Shown: positions 1-5,188 of the stretch, in pieces | Layout: each line of letters opens with the position of its first letter | How positions within the stretch are numbered: the stretch's first letter is position 1 | Notes under the pieces: model-generated | What the model was told of the DNA's origin: nothing | Seen by the model: the letters and a program-made list of their open reading frames with translations, nothing else | Database searches by the model: none | DNA from: Candidatus Nanoanaerosalina archaeon | Lineage (GTDB): Archaea > Nanohalarchaeota > Nanosalinia > Nanosalinales > Nanoanaerosalinaceae | Assembly: GCA_022729285.1 (NCBI GenBank) | Contig: JALDAI010000056.1 | Coordinates: 1 to 5,188 of the forward strand | DNA length: 5,188 nucleotides | Direction of reading: 5' to 3' | Translations under genes and position numbers: made by a program

Positions 1-837
1 ATTATAGCAGCGGTTTACAGTTTTAATATTTCCTTAGAAGCCCTTAACTTGGGCTATTCTTTCTTCTTAGAGCCTTCCTTAAACAGTTTTTTGTTTAATT
101 CAACGGTTATAATTGGTTTAATGTTTTTAGGCGGAGTTTTTCATTCTTTCAAAGAGTCGAAAGAAGTTGTTACTAAAAACGATTTTTTCCAAAAAATTTC
201 TAACAAACTTGGTTCTTTAATCTCGAAAGATTTTTTAGATATAAGAAGAAGTAGCGGCGGTTTTGGAAAAATACTGGTTACATACGGTGTTTTAGGAGGT
301 GTTTTCTGGTTTATGGTTGATAAACTACCTTTTTCCAAGTTATTTTTGAGAGAGCAGCTTCTTTCTTTTTCAACTTTTTTAGGCATCTCTAGTTTATCAG
401 TTTACAACTGGATAAATAGGTACGATAAGAAGGGTCTCTACTACATCCTTCCTTTAACTGAAAAAGAGGTTTTAGCTTCAAAGATAAAGACTTTTTTCCT
501 TATAATATCTCCTTTACTAATAGCTGCAAACCTTGTAGGGTTTTATATTTTTGGAGGCGGCTTGTTAGTTCTGGTTCATGCACTTCTAATATCTTTTATC
601 TCCGCTACATATGTTTTAGCTGTGGTTGTAAAGCTTACAGGTCTTAATCCTAACGTCAAACTACTGGATGCCACGGTTATCACAAAGTTCTTGTTGATGT
701 GTTTTATAATTCTTGAACTTTTCCTTTTAGGAGGGATTTTTTACCCTGATTACCCTTTCAGAGTTTCTATATTTTTTGTTTCAATGTACTTTATCACAGG
801 AGGGATTTCTTACAGTATGTTGAGGAAGAACTTTTAA
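1..837 (+). CDS. Polytopic membrane protein, ABC-2 permease-like (5' partial)
   Basis: The frame is open from base 1 to the TAA at 835-837, so the true start lies left of the window; the TTG at 49 is only an internal leucine codon. The visible 278 residues contain about seven hydrophobic segments, near residues 34-48, 90-107, 119-137, 163-184, 187-212, 228-248 and 253-271. Between the third and fourth lies a polar stretch, YYILPLTEKEVLASKIK (residues 147-163). It resembles the 'LP-x-S/T-x-x-E-V/I-x-x-S/A-K' element common in ABC-2 type exporter permeases just before a transmembrane helix. A later GLNPNVKLLDA stretch (about 214-224) sits in the loop before the sixth segment. No ATPase is visible in the window; one would be expected upstream if this is a transporter. 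The gene ends 70 bases before the next start and its stop codon lies in a hairpin. The membrane location is well supported; the permease assignment is from motif memory and tentative. Confidence 0.8.
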   Translation: MIAAVYSFNISLEALNLGYSFFLEPSLNSFLFNSTVIIGLMFLGGVFHSFKESKEVVTKNDFFQKISNKLGSLISKDFLDIRRSSGGFGKILVTYGVLGGVFWFMVDKLPFSKLFLREQLLSFSTFLGISSLSVYNWINRYDKKGLYYILPLTEKEVLASKIKTFFLIISPLLIAANLVGFYIFGGGLLVLVHALLISFISATYVLAVVVKLTGLNPNVKLLDATVITKFLLMCFIILELFLLGGIFYPDYPFRVSIFFVSMYFITGGISYSMLRKNF

Positions 838-861
838 CACAGAGTTTTCAACCTGTGTTAA
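834..861 (+). other. Stem-loop over the stop codon of the first gene
   Basis: TTAACACAG (834-842) pairs perfectly with CTGTGTTAA (853-861). Inside, after one bulged A, GTT pairs with AAC around a TTC triloop, giving a 9+3 bp hairpin that includes the TAA stop. Only a short A/T stretch (TGGAAAATTTT) follows, so it is a weak terminator candidate. It also lies directly upstream of the BRE/TATA of the next gene, where a palindrome could be a regulator-binding site. The structure is seen; the role is open. Confidence 0.5.
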
Positions 862-862
862 T

Positions 863-878
863 GGAAAATTTTAATATA
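863..878 (+). promoter_or_regulatory. Archaeal BRE/TATA promoter of the coiled-coil gene/htrA unit
   Basis: A purine-rich BRE-like GGAAAA (863-868) stands just before TTTAATATA (870-878). With the box centred near 874, transcription would begin about base 900. That leaves a leader of only about 7 bases before the ATG at 908 and excludes the GTG at 887 as start. No Shine-Dalgarno is present, in keeping with near-leaderless initiation. Confidence 0.55.
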
Positions 879-907
879 CTGTCGGTGTGAAGTTTGTATT
901 GTTGACA

Positions 908-1360
908 ATGGCAGAAATTCCTGAAGATGATGGACCGATTTACGTTAGAGTGGAAGGCTACAAAAATGTTTTGAAGAATCTGGAAGCTATAAAGCAGATA
1001 TTAGATAATATGGAGTATTCTTTGAAAGTTATTAGAAGGGTTGAAGAAGTTAAGGAGAAAAGTATCGATACTTTTCTTGAAAGCGTTGAGAATTTAGAGG
1101 ACAAGCTCACAAATATGGGAGATGAGTTTCCTAATGTCGGTAGTTTAGGGGGTTATGACCAAATACAGGCAGAAAAAAGTGAAAAAGATGGTAGAAGAAG
1201 TAGAAGAAGGCCGAGAAGGGTTTTGAACGAAGAAGAATTTGACAGATCTGAAAGAAGCCAAGAGCCTGTTCCTGGAGCTGATGAAGAGGTTATAGAAGAT
1301 TCTATGAATGAGTTACATGAAGAGCTTAAAAGCCTTAAGGACGAACTTAATAATCTCTAG
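908..1360 (+). CDS. Hypothetical coiled-coil protein with basic patch
   Basis: This encodes 150 residues of unknown function, predicted cytosolic because there is no signal peptide or membrane segment. The order is: a short acidic N-terminus with IYVRVEGY (11-18); a long amphipathic, probably coiled-coil helix with regularly spaced hydrophobics (about 18-70); a Gly/Asp linker; a dense basic patch, RRSRRRPRR (96-104); and an acidic, helical C-terminus (about 107-150) rich in E, D, L and K. The N-terminal half recalls small 'VxVxxYxxVLxxLxxIK' helical proteins of uncharacterised archaea, but I cannot name a family. I chose the ATG at 908 because the TATA box places the transcript start near 900; the GTG at 887 would lie upstream of the mRNA. 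htrA follows after 19 bases with its own ribosome site, so the two are probably cotranscribed. The basic patch could bind nucleic acid or acidic surfaces; that is inference only. Confidence 0.8.
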   Translation: MAEIPEDDGPIYVRVEGYKNVLKNLEAIKQILDNMEYSLKVIRRVEEVKEKSIDTFLESVENLEDKLTNMGDEFPNVGSLGGYDQIQAEKSEKDGRRSRRRPRRVLNEEEFDRSERSQEPVPGADEEVIEDSMNELHEELKSLKDELNNL

Positions 1361-1369
1361 GATTATAGA

Positions 1370-1374
1370 GAGGT
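1370..1374 (+). promoter_or_regulatory. Shine-Dalgarno of the HtrA-like gene
   Basis: GAGGT lies five bases before the ATG at 1380 and matches the archaeal anti-Shine-Dalgarno. It fixes the start at 1380 and rejects the upstream in-frame ATG at 1308, inside the previous gene. It also suggests that only the internal, leadered gene of this operon uses Shine-Dalgarno initiation. Confidence 0.7.
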
Positions 1375-1379
1375 CAACC

Positions 1380-2528
1380 ATGTCATCTAAGAATGGAAGT
1401 ATAATTTTGATGTTAATAGTTTTTCTAGCAGGTTTTCAGGCGGGTATGATTTATGCTGGAGGAGAAACTTTTCTTGGAGCAGTTAATGATTACGAGCTCG
1501 GTAACGGCCAAGAAGAAGGTGTTGTAGGGGAGTCTGTTGTTAATTATACCGGTGATGAGATAAGGAACAAAGTTTTTCAAGAGTCTCGGGATTCTGTTGT
1601 TTCTATAAATCCTTCTAGACAGAACTTAGATGGCTTTGATGAAGAAGTTGCTGTTGGATCCGGATTTGTTTTTGATTCTGAAGGATATATTCTGACCAAC
1701 TACCACGTTGTTGAAGGATTTGAACAGTTTGATGTTACTTTTTTAGATGATGCGACTTACCATGGAGAACTTGTCGCTGCAGACCCTTACACTGACTTAG
1801 CTGTTTTAAGAGTAGATTTGGGGGAAGAACTCCCTGAGCTTGAGATTTCTAAGAGGGATTTCTCAGTTGGCGACTCTGTCTTAGCGATAGGTAATCCTTT
1901 CGGTTTAGAAGGATCGATGACTTCCGGAATCGTTTCACACACTAACAGGATGATTCCTGGAATCGATCAGTTTTCAATTCCTAATATGGTGCAGATTGAT
2001 GCTCCTATCAATCCTGGTAACTCAGGAGGCCCTCTTTTAAACCTTGAAGGAGAGGTGATAGGGATAAACACTGCGATAAATACACAGGATGCTACTTTTT
2101 CAGGTGTTGGTTTCGCAGTTCCTGCCTCGACTATTTCAAGAGTTGTACCTGAACTTATAAACCAAGGATACTATGAACATCCGTGGTTAGGTGTTTCCGG
2201 GGTTGATGTTACTCCTGTAATAGCTGATGAAGAAGGGTTAGAAGATGCAAGAGGTTTCATGGTTTTAGAAGTAGTTGAAGACTCTCCTGCTGATGATGCG
2301 GGGCTAAAAGGTATGGGTGATGTAACTGAGTTCGAAGAAGGTGGAGAAGTGCCTAGCGGAGATATAATCGTCGGTATTGATGGTGAGAGAATCACTCAGC
2401 TCCATGAAATGTTGAGTTACTTGGCTACGGAAGTAGAGGTAGGAGACACTGTTGTTTTAGATGTTATTCGTGACGGTGAACAGATAACAGTTGAATTAAC
2501 CCTTGATGCTAGGCCTGGTGTTAACTAG
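1380..2528 (+). CDS. htrA: HtrA/DegP-family membrane-anchored serine protease with one PDZ domain
   Basis: The protein has 382 residues. A single hydrophobic segment at about 8-27 acts as signal anchor, placing the rest outside the membrane. A linker of about 35 residues contains an NYT sequon (55-57). The trypsin-like domain (about 60-255) has the full triad: His109 in TNYHVV, Asp139 in YTDLAVL and Ser215 in NPGNSGGPL. The PDZ domain (about 268-376) has WLGVSG as its peptide-binding loop, SPADDAGL, and GDIIVGIDG after a short acidic insertion (about 312-326) of a kind seen in other one-PDZ HtrA proteins. HtrA proteases degrade or refold misfolded exported proteins. After the anchor I count about 67 acidic and only about 14 basic residues, unusually acidic and suggestive of a saline exterior. 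It is cotranscribed with the coiled-coil gene and its stop interlocks with that of the convergent glycosyltransferase gene. Family assignment is secure; the substrate is unknown. Confidence 0.96.
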   Translation: MSSKNGSIILMLIVFLAGFQAGMIYAGGETFLGAVNDYELGNGQEEGVVGESVVNYTGDEIRNKVFQESRDSVVSINPSRQNLDGFDEEVAVGSGFVFDSEGYILTNYHVVEGFEQFDVTFLDDATYHGELVAADPYTDLAVLRVDLGEELPELEISKRDFSVGDSVLAIGNPFGLEGSMTSGIVSHTNRMIPGIDQFSIPNMVQIDAPINPGNSGGPLLNLEGEVIGINTAINTQDATFSGVGFAVPASTISRVVPELINQGYYEHPWLGVSGVDVTPVIADEEGLEDARGFMVLEVVEDSPADDAGLKGMGDVTEFEEGGEVPSGDIIVGIDGERITQLHEMLSYLATEVEVGDTVVLDVIRDGEQITVELTLDARPGVN

Positions 2529-2542
2529 TTGGTTTGACCAGG
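2514..2542. other. Inverted repeat across the convergent gene ends
   Basis: CCTGGT (2514-2519) is complementary to ACCAGG (2537-2542), extendable by two G-T pairs on the left side. The 17-base loop contains the palindrome AACTAGTT (2523-2530), which carries both stop codons. The structure could form in either transcript and might act as a two-way terminator. It lacks a clear T run on either side, so this is tentative. Confidence 0.35.
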
Positions 2543-4093
2543 TTCTGTTAAGTTAATAAGGTATGCTGTTGGGTCATAGAGGTTATCTGTAGGATATGTG
2601 GAAAGTTTTTCTGCTTCTTCTAAAAACTTTTGTTCGAATTTTTCAAAGTGGGATGCATCTTTTCTACGTCTATAGTATATTAAGCATTCTTCATTAAACT
2701 CTCTCAACTTGTTTATCTCTCCTAATTCTTCTTTTGAATAAGACCAAGAACTAATTGCTTCTTCATAACCAACAATTTTAACATGTCTTCTGTCCTGAGC
2801 TAGTAAAGTACACTCCGGATACATTCTCATAGGGATGTTCAATGTATGTTTAGCAGCAAGTGAGTATTCATCTCTCTCTATCTGTTGTATATTATAACCT
2901 GTAGGTATTGCTATGATGATAAGTATTGTAAATAGGATGAATGGTTTATAAAATCTTTTTTTGTTGTACTTGTTGGATATTTTGTAAAAAAAGTCACCAA
3001 TTGAAAATGAAAATATAATAAGGGTTATGAAGTAAAACTTCGGATGAGCGTTGATATTACCAGGTTGGTAGAAAAGGTAAAATACAAGATTTAACAGCCC
3101 GATACCATAAATCACCCTTTTGCCTTTTTCTGTCATCAAGTAGTATAGGGATAAAGGTAAGCCTATTAACAGTATAAGAACATAACCAAAACTGCTTCTA
3201 ACAGTAAAAAAGAACTCTGTTAAGTTGTTTAGTAAGTTTTCTGTACTAAAAGGTCTTGCAAGTGAGGTTCCAAAGTTTATGTTAAGCATTAGGGATACAG
3301 TCGAAACTGCCATAAAAACTAGTCCAAGCAAAATATTTTGTTTTGAGAAAATTTTTTCCTTGATTTTTTTTGTTTTCAAAAGATATGTTATGAATAAAGG
3401 CGGTATAAACAGCCACATATCGGTCCGTGAAAACACCATTCCTAAAACTCCGATAATGATCCCTATCTTGTAACCAATTTGGGGTGATTCCTCCCATTTT
3501 TGCATCCCGTATACTGTAAATAAAAGGTAAAAACCTGATACCATTAAGGATTCAGGGCTTCTAGCCATTTTTAGAAACAAAGGAGATATTCCTAATATAA
3601 TAACTGAAAAAATACCTGCTTTTTCACCAAAAAAACTTTTACTAACTAGATAAAACATGAAAAGGGTTAATACTGATAGAACAGTGTTAACAGAAATACC
3701 TAGGCTTAAACTAGTTTCAAAAAACAATGAAGGTATGGAAACTAGTACAGGATACATGACATATGGTTTTAGGTAAATCCCTCCGTCTGCTCTAGCATTA
3801 GTAAAAGTAAAGGTTTCAGAAATACTTTCGCCAACTAAAACATAATTATATTCTTCTCCTCCTCCTGCACCAGTAGTAAATGGTTGATTAAACGCTAATA
3901 AAGTGTAAACTAGTATTACTATGGTTAGAGTAATTATCTCATTTTTAGAAAATGTTTCTCTGGTTTTTAAGGTATATATACCCCATATTATGGTGGATAA
4001 AACTATCAAATATCCGAAAAATGGTGGTAAATACTGGAAAAAAGAAGAATTAACGATGCTTGGCTCCAAATAGTATAGAAAAATATCAAGCAT
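2525..4093 (-). CDS. GT-C-type polytopic membrane glycosyltransferase (probable)
   Basis: The protein has 522 residues with about 11-12 membrane helices between residues 26 and 401 (for example 26-41, 51-67, 130-150, 157-173, 182-197, 253-270, 302-318, 352-369 and 385-401), then a soluble tail of about 120 residues, probably outside. The design matches GT-C enzymes (PMT/ArnT-like), which move sugars from polyprenyl carriers onto proteins or lipids at the outer face. In the first long external loop, GGGEEYNY (77-84) supplies the acidic pair expected for catalysis or metal binding. Family-like elements follow: RSPESLM (178-184), SRTDMW (222-227) and HPKFYFITL (350-358), which resembles the late 'RY-LLP' helix of the family. 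Cys428 and Cys470 in the tail could form a disulfide. The ATG follows the upstream stop after 12 bases with no Shine-Dalgarno, so initiation is coupled or from an internal leaderless promoter. The fold class is likely; the donor and acceptor sugars cannot be read. Confidence 0.75.
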   Translation of the reverse strand: MLDIFLYYLEPSIVNSSFFQYLPPFFGYLIVLSTIIWGIYTLKTRETFSKNEIITLTIVILVYTLLAFNQPFTTGAGGGEEYNYVLVGESISETFTFTNARADGGIYLKPYVMYPVLVSIPSLFFETSLSLGISVNTVLSVLTLFMFYLVSKSFFGEKAGIFSVIILGISPLFLKMARSPESLMVSGFYLLFTVYGMQKWEESPQIGYKIGIIIGVLGMVFSRTDMWLFIPPLFITYLLKTKKIKEKIFSKQNILLGLVFMAVSTVSLMLNINFGTSLARPFSTENLLNNLTEFFFTVRSSFGYVLILLIGLPLSLYYLMTEKGKRVIYGIGLLNLVFYLFYQPGNINAHPKFYFITLIIFSFSIGDFFYKISNKYNKKRFYKPFILFTILIIIAIPTGYNIQQIERDEYSLAAKHTLNIPMRMYPECTLLAQDRRHVKIVGYEEAISSWSYSKEELGEINKLREFNEECLIYYRRRKDASHFEKFEQKFLEEAEKLSTYPTDNLYDPTAYLINLTEPGQTN

Positions 4094-4105
4094 AAGGTAT
4101 ACTTT

Positions 4106-4846
4106 TTAATTAGATTTAAAGAGTTTTTCGTATAAGTTTTCGAAAAGCTCTTGTAGAAACTCTTTTCTAAGCTCTTCCTCTCTTGTAGGGATGCCTGCTC
4201 TACGTTTAATATCTTCTATCTCGTCATGGTATACATCTCTAAAAGTTTGGTACATTACTTCCTGTTTTTCCGGTCTAAGGTATCTTCTAACCTCTTCTCT
4301 TGCATCGAGCTCAACTTCATCGTAAAAACCTGTATACTCTTTAATATACCTTTGAGTTACATCAAAGGTTTTGTTTTTTCTAAGGTCTGAAACCATTTTT
4401 TCATACTCTGAAACTCTTGTTTTACCGTCTCTATCGCCGTACTCTAGATTAGCAAGCTTTGGCAACATTTCGTCTAGAGCATTTGAGAAATTTTGTCTTT
4501 CAAAGTTTGAAGTTCTGCCGTCATCATTACCGTAACGGTCGGCCATACTGTCTAAAAGATCTTGAGGATTTTTACCCGGTTCTCCAACTTTTTCCTCCAT
4601 CTTTATGTTTTGGTGCAGGCTTACAAACTTACTCCTTTTATCTCTATCTATATATCTGTTAGCGTATCTTTCAACTGTTCTTACGGAAGCATCAAAGTTT
4701 TGTTGAGCATTTACGGAAAAACTACCTCCTAAAAGCATACCTGCTACTGCAGTAGTTGCTAAACCGTATTTTAAACCTTTTTTTATTTTTTCTCCTCCTT
4801 CACTAACCTTTTCTGGGAGAGAGTAAATTACTTCTTTGACTTCCAT
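4106..4846 (-). CDS. Secreted protein with EF-hand-like loops, unknown family
   Basis: The protein has 246 residues. A hydrophobic core at about 28-44 ends in SVNA, predicting signal peptidase cleavage after Ala47. The n-region is unusually long (about 27 residues) and partly acidic. The mature part is hydrophilic and helical. Two stretches look like calcium loops: YGNDDGRTSNFE (105-116) and DRDGKTRVSEYE (138-149); the second has D1, D3, G4, V8, S9 and E12 as in classical EF-hands. A weaker third, YIDRDKRS, lies at 65-72. Sequons NFS (119-121) and NKT (158-160) could be N-glycosylated. The C-terminus is a charged amphipathic helix (about 221-243). The ATG is favoured because a TATA box centred 26.5 bases upstream predicts a transcript starting on its A. 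The glycosyltransferase gene follows after 12 bases, probably in the same operon. Export is well supported, metal binding plausible, and the cellular role unknown. Confidence 0.82.
   Translation of the reverse strand: MEVKEVIYSLPEKVSEGGEKIKKGLKYGLATTAVAGMLLGGSFSVNAQQNFDASVRTVERYANRYIDRDKRSKFVSLHQNIKMEEKVGEPGKNPQDLLDSMADRYGNDDGRTSNFERQNFSNALDEMLPKLANLEYGDRDGKTRVSEYEKMVSDLRKNKTFDVTQRYIKEYTGFYDEVELDAREEVRRYLRPEKQEVMYQTFRDVYHDEIEDIKRRAGIPTREEELRKEFLQELFENLYEKLFKSN
4113..4120 (-). promoter_or_regulatory. Possible internal TATA box for the glycosyltransferase gene
   Basis: On the minus strand TTTAAATC is centred about 24 bases before the ATG at 4093 and overlaps the stop region of the preceding gene. 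It would yield a leaderless glycosyltransferase mRNA, consistent with the missing Shine-Dalgarno. The spacing is slightly short, no good BRE is seen, and AT-rich DNA makes such boxes by chance. Confidence 0.28.
4794..4798 (-). promoter_or_regulatory. Internal Shine-Dalgarno-like GGAGG before an AUA codon
   Basis: Inside the secreted-protein gene, AAGGAGGAG on the minus strand ends 7 bases before the ATA codon for residue 21 (4786-4784). Initiation there would give a textbook signal peptide beginning with KKGLKYG. AUA is not a normal start codon, so this may be chance in Gly/Glu codons or a relic of an older start. Confidence 0.3.
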
Positions 4847-4860
4847 AACATTTAAACAAA

Positions 4861-4877
4861 AGAAATATTTTATAAAA
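4861..4877. promoter_or_regulatory. Palindromic TATA box, possibly bidirectional
   Basis: TTTTATAAAA (4868-4877) is a perfect 10-base palindrome. Leftward, its centre is 26.5 bases from the ATG at 4846, ideal for a leaderless transcript of the secreted-protein gene. Rightward, AGAAAT (4861-4866) fits the archaeal BRE pattern R-N-W-A-A-W, and transcription would begin near 4899. The leftward side has no comparable BRE. Confidence 0.6.
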
Positions 4878-4898
4878 GTATAGTCATTGTATGATAGT

Positions 4899-4998
4899 TA
4901 ATCACAAACCTACTTTTTTTCATATAGTACTTTTATTGGTTAAAGAGTTAGGCTATTTTCTTTCCCTAACTTGGTATAACAGCGTTATACCTTTTTTT
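4899..4998 (+). ncRNA. Candidate small structured RNA
   Basis: A roughly 100-base transcript is predicted from the rightward reading of the TATA box at 4868-4877 to the T run at 4992-4998. Its 3' half folds into two adjacent hairpins. The first pairs AGTTAGG (4946-4952) with CCTAACT (4965-4971) around a 12-base loop. The second is the perfect hairpin at 4973-4991. The 5' half is T-rich and poorly structured, with an internal T7 at 4914-4920. No coding sequence explains a terminator here. The start is inferred from promoter spacing only and no known RNA family is recognised. Confidence 0.35.
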
Positions 4999-5037
4999 AT
5001 TGTATAATAAAAATTAGTTGTGTTTAACTTTCCCTAA
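4960..5037 (+). repeat. Direct repeat pair CTTTCCCTAA
   Basis: The 10-mer CTTTCCCTAA occurs at 4960-4969 and 5028-5037, 68 bases apart. Each copy forms the 3' arm of a small hairpin: AGTTAGG/CCTAACT in the first and GTTTA/TAAAC (5022-5026 with 5035-5039) in the second. They could be duplicated RNA elements or protein-binding sites; with only two short copies the case is weak. Confidence 0.35.
4973..4998 (+). terminator. Intrinsic-terminator-like hairpin with T7 run
   Basis: GGTATAAC (4973-4980) and GTTATACC (4984-4991) form a perfect 8-bp stem with an AGC loop, followed directly by seven T (4992-4998). The T run lies on the right only, so it would stop rightward transcription. The same 19-base palindrome could instead be an operator for a dimeric regulator between the divergent secreted-protein and tRNA genes. 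Confidence 0.55.
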
Positions 5038-5050
5038 ACCGTTTTAAGAA

Positions 5051-5059
5051 TTTTTTTAA
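5051..5059 (+). promoter_or_regulatory. Possible TATA box of the tRNA-Leu gene
   Basis: TTTTTTTAA, preceded by purine-rich AAGAA (5046-5050), would place the transcript start near 5082, about ten bases before the tRNA; the leader would be removed by RNase P. A 5-bp inverted repeat, CTAAG/CTTAG (5070-5083), lies over the predicted start. This is suggestive only. Confidence 0.3.
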
Positions 5060-5091
5060 CTGTTGATAACTAAGATTCCTTAGAAACTACT

Positions 5092-5174
<83 letters not shown>

Positions 5175-5188
5175 TAATAATTAGTTGA

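Noticed and set aside
49..51. TTG as start of the first membrane protein
   Set aside because: The frame is open to the window edge with membrane-protein-like residues before it, and no promoter or ribosome site is seen.
887..907. GTG start for the coiled-coil protein
   Set aside because: It lies upstream of the transcript start predicted from the TATA box (near 900) and adds seven residues with no visible purpose.
1308..1379. Upstream in-frame ATG extending the HtrA-like protein by 24 residues
   Set aside because: It lies inside the preceding gene, adds a polar stretch before the signal anchor, and lacks the well-placed GAGGT found before 1380.
2171..2395. 74-codon minus-strand ORF opposite the HtrA PDZ region
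   Set aside because: Ser/Pro-rich low-complexity translation produced by the complement of acidic codons in a conserved PDZ domain.
3225..3473. 82-codon + strand ORF opposite the glycosyltransferase gene
   Set aside because: It is an antisense shadow of a long, well-supported membrane-protein gene, with no promoter or ribosome site of its own.
4459..4662. 67-codon + strand ORF opposite the secreted-protein gene
   Set aside because: It is an antisense shadow; the minus-strand gene has a signal peptide, motifs and a promoter.
4891..5007. 38-codon + strand ORF beginning MIVNHKPTFF
   Set aside because: Its ATG is upstream of the predicted rightward transcript start, it has no Shine-Dalgarno, its hydrophobic composition follows from T-rich DNA, and the terminator-like hairpin lies inside it. 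A hydrophobic microprotein cannot be fully excluded.

Overview
The window looks archaeal, from a low-GC genome (roughly a third G+C by eye). The signs are AT-rich TATA boxes about 26 bases upstream of start codons that lack a Shine-Dalgarno, which indicates leaderless or near-leaderless mRNAs; one internal operon gene that does carry GAGGT; and a tRNA-Leu gene without an encoded CCA. Compact spacing, many envelope proteins of unknown family and a very acidic exported protease would fit a DPANN or salt-adapted lineage, but no marker gene here fixes the taxonomy.

Layout, left to right. (1) The 3' part of a polytopic membrane protein resembling an ABC-2 type permease runs in from the left edge (1-837, +). 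(2) A stem-loop and a TATA box precede a two-gene + strand unit: a small coiled-coil protein of unknown function (908-1360) and a membrane-anchored HtrA/DegP-like serine protease with one PDZ domain (1380-2528). (3) The protease ends tail to tail against a minus-strand gene; the two stop codons interlock in one CTAG. (4) The minus-strand pair is transcribed leftward from about 4846: a secreted 246-residue protein with EF-hand-like loops (4846-4106), then, 12 bases on, a GT-C-type membrane glycosyltransferase (4093-2525). (5) A 245-base gap (4847-5091) holds a palindromic TATA box, two tandem hairpins ending in a T7 run, and short direct repeats. (6) A complete tRNA-Leu(GAG) gene (5092-5174, +) closes the window.

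All four protein genes of recognisable type concern the envelope or exterior: a membrane transporter-like protein, an exported quality-control protease, a secreted putative metal-binding protein with two N-glycosylation sequons, and a membrane glycosyltransferase that could act on surface material. That common theme is inference from content and order. The most promising undescribed element is the intergenic + strand signal: a promoter-like sequence and a strong intrinsic-terminator-like end about 100 bases apart with no convincing protein gene between them, suggesting a small RNA.
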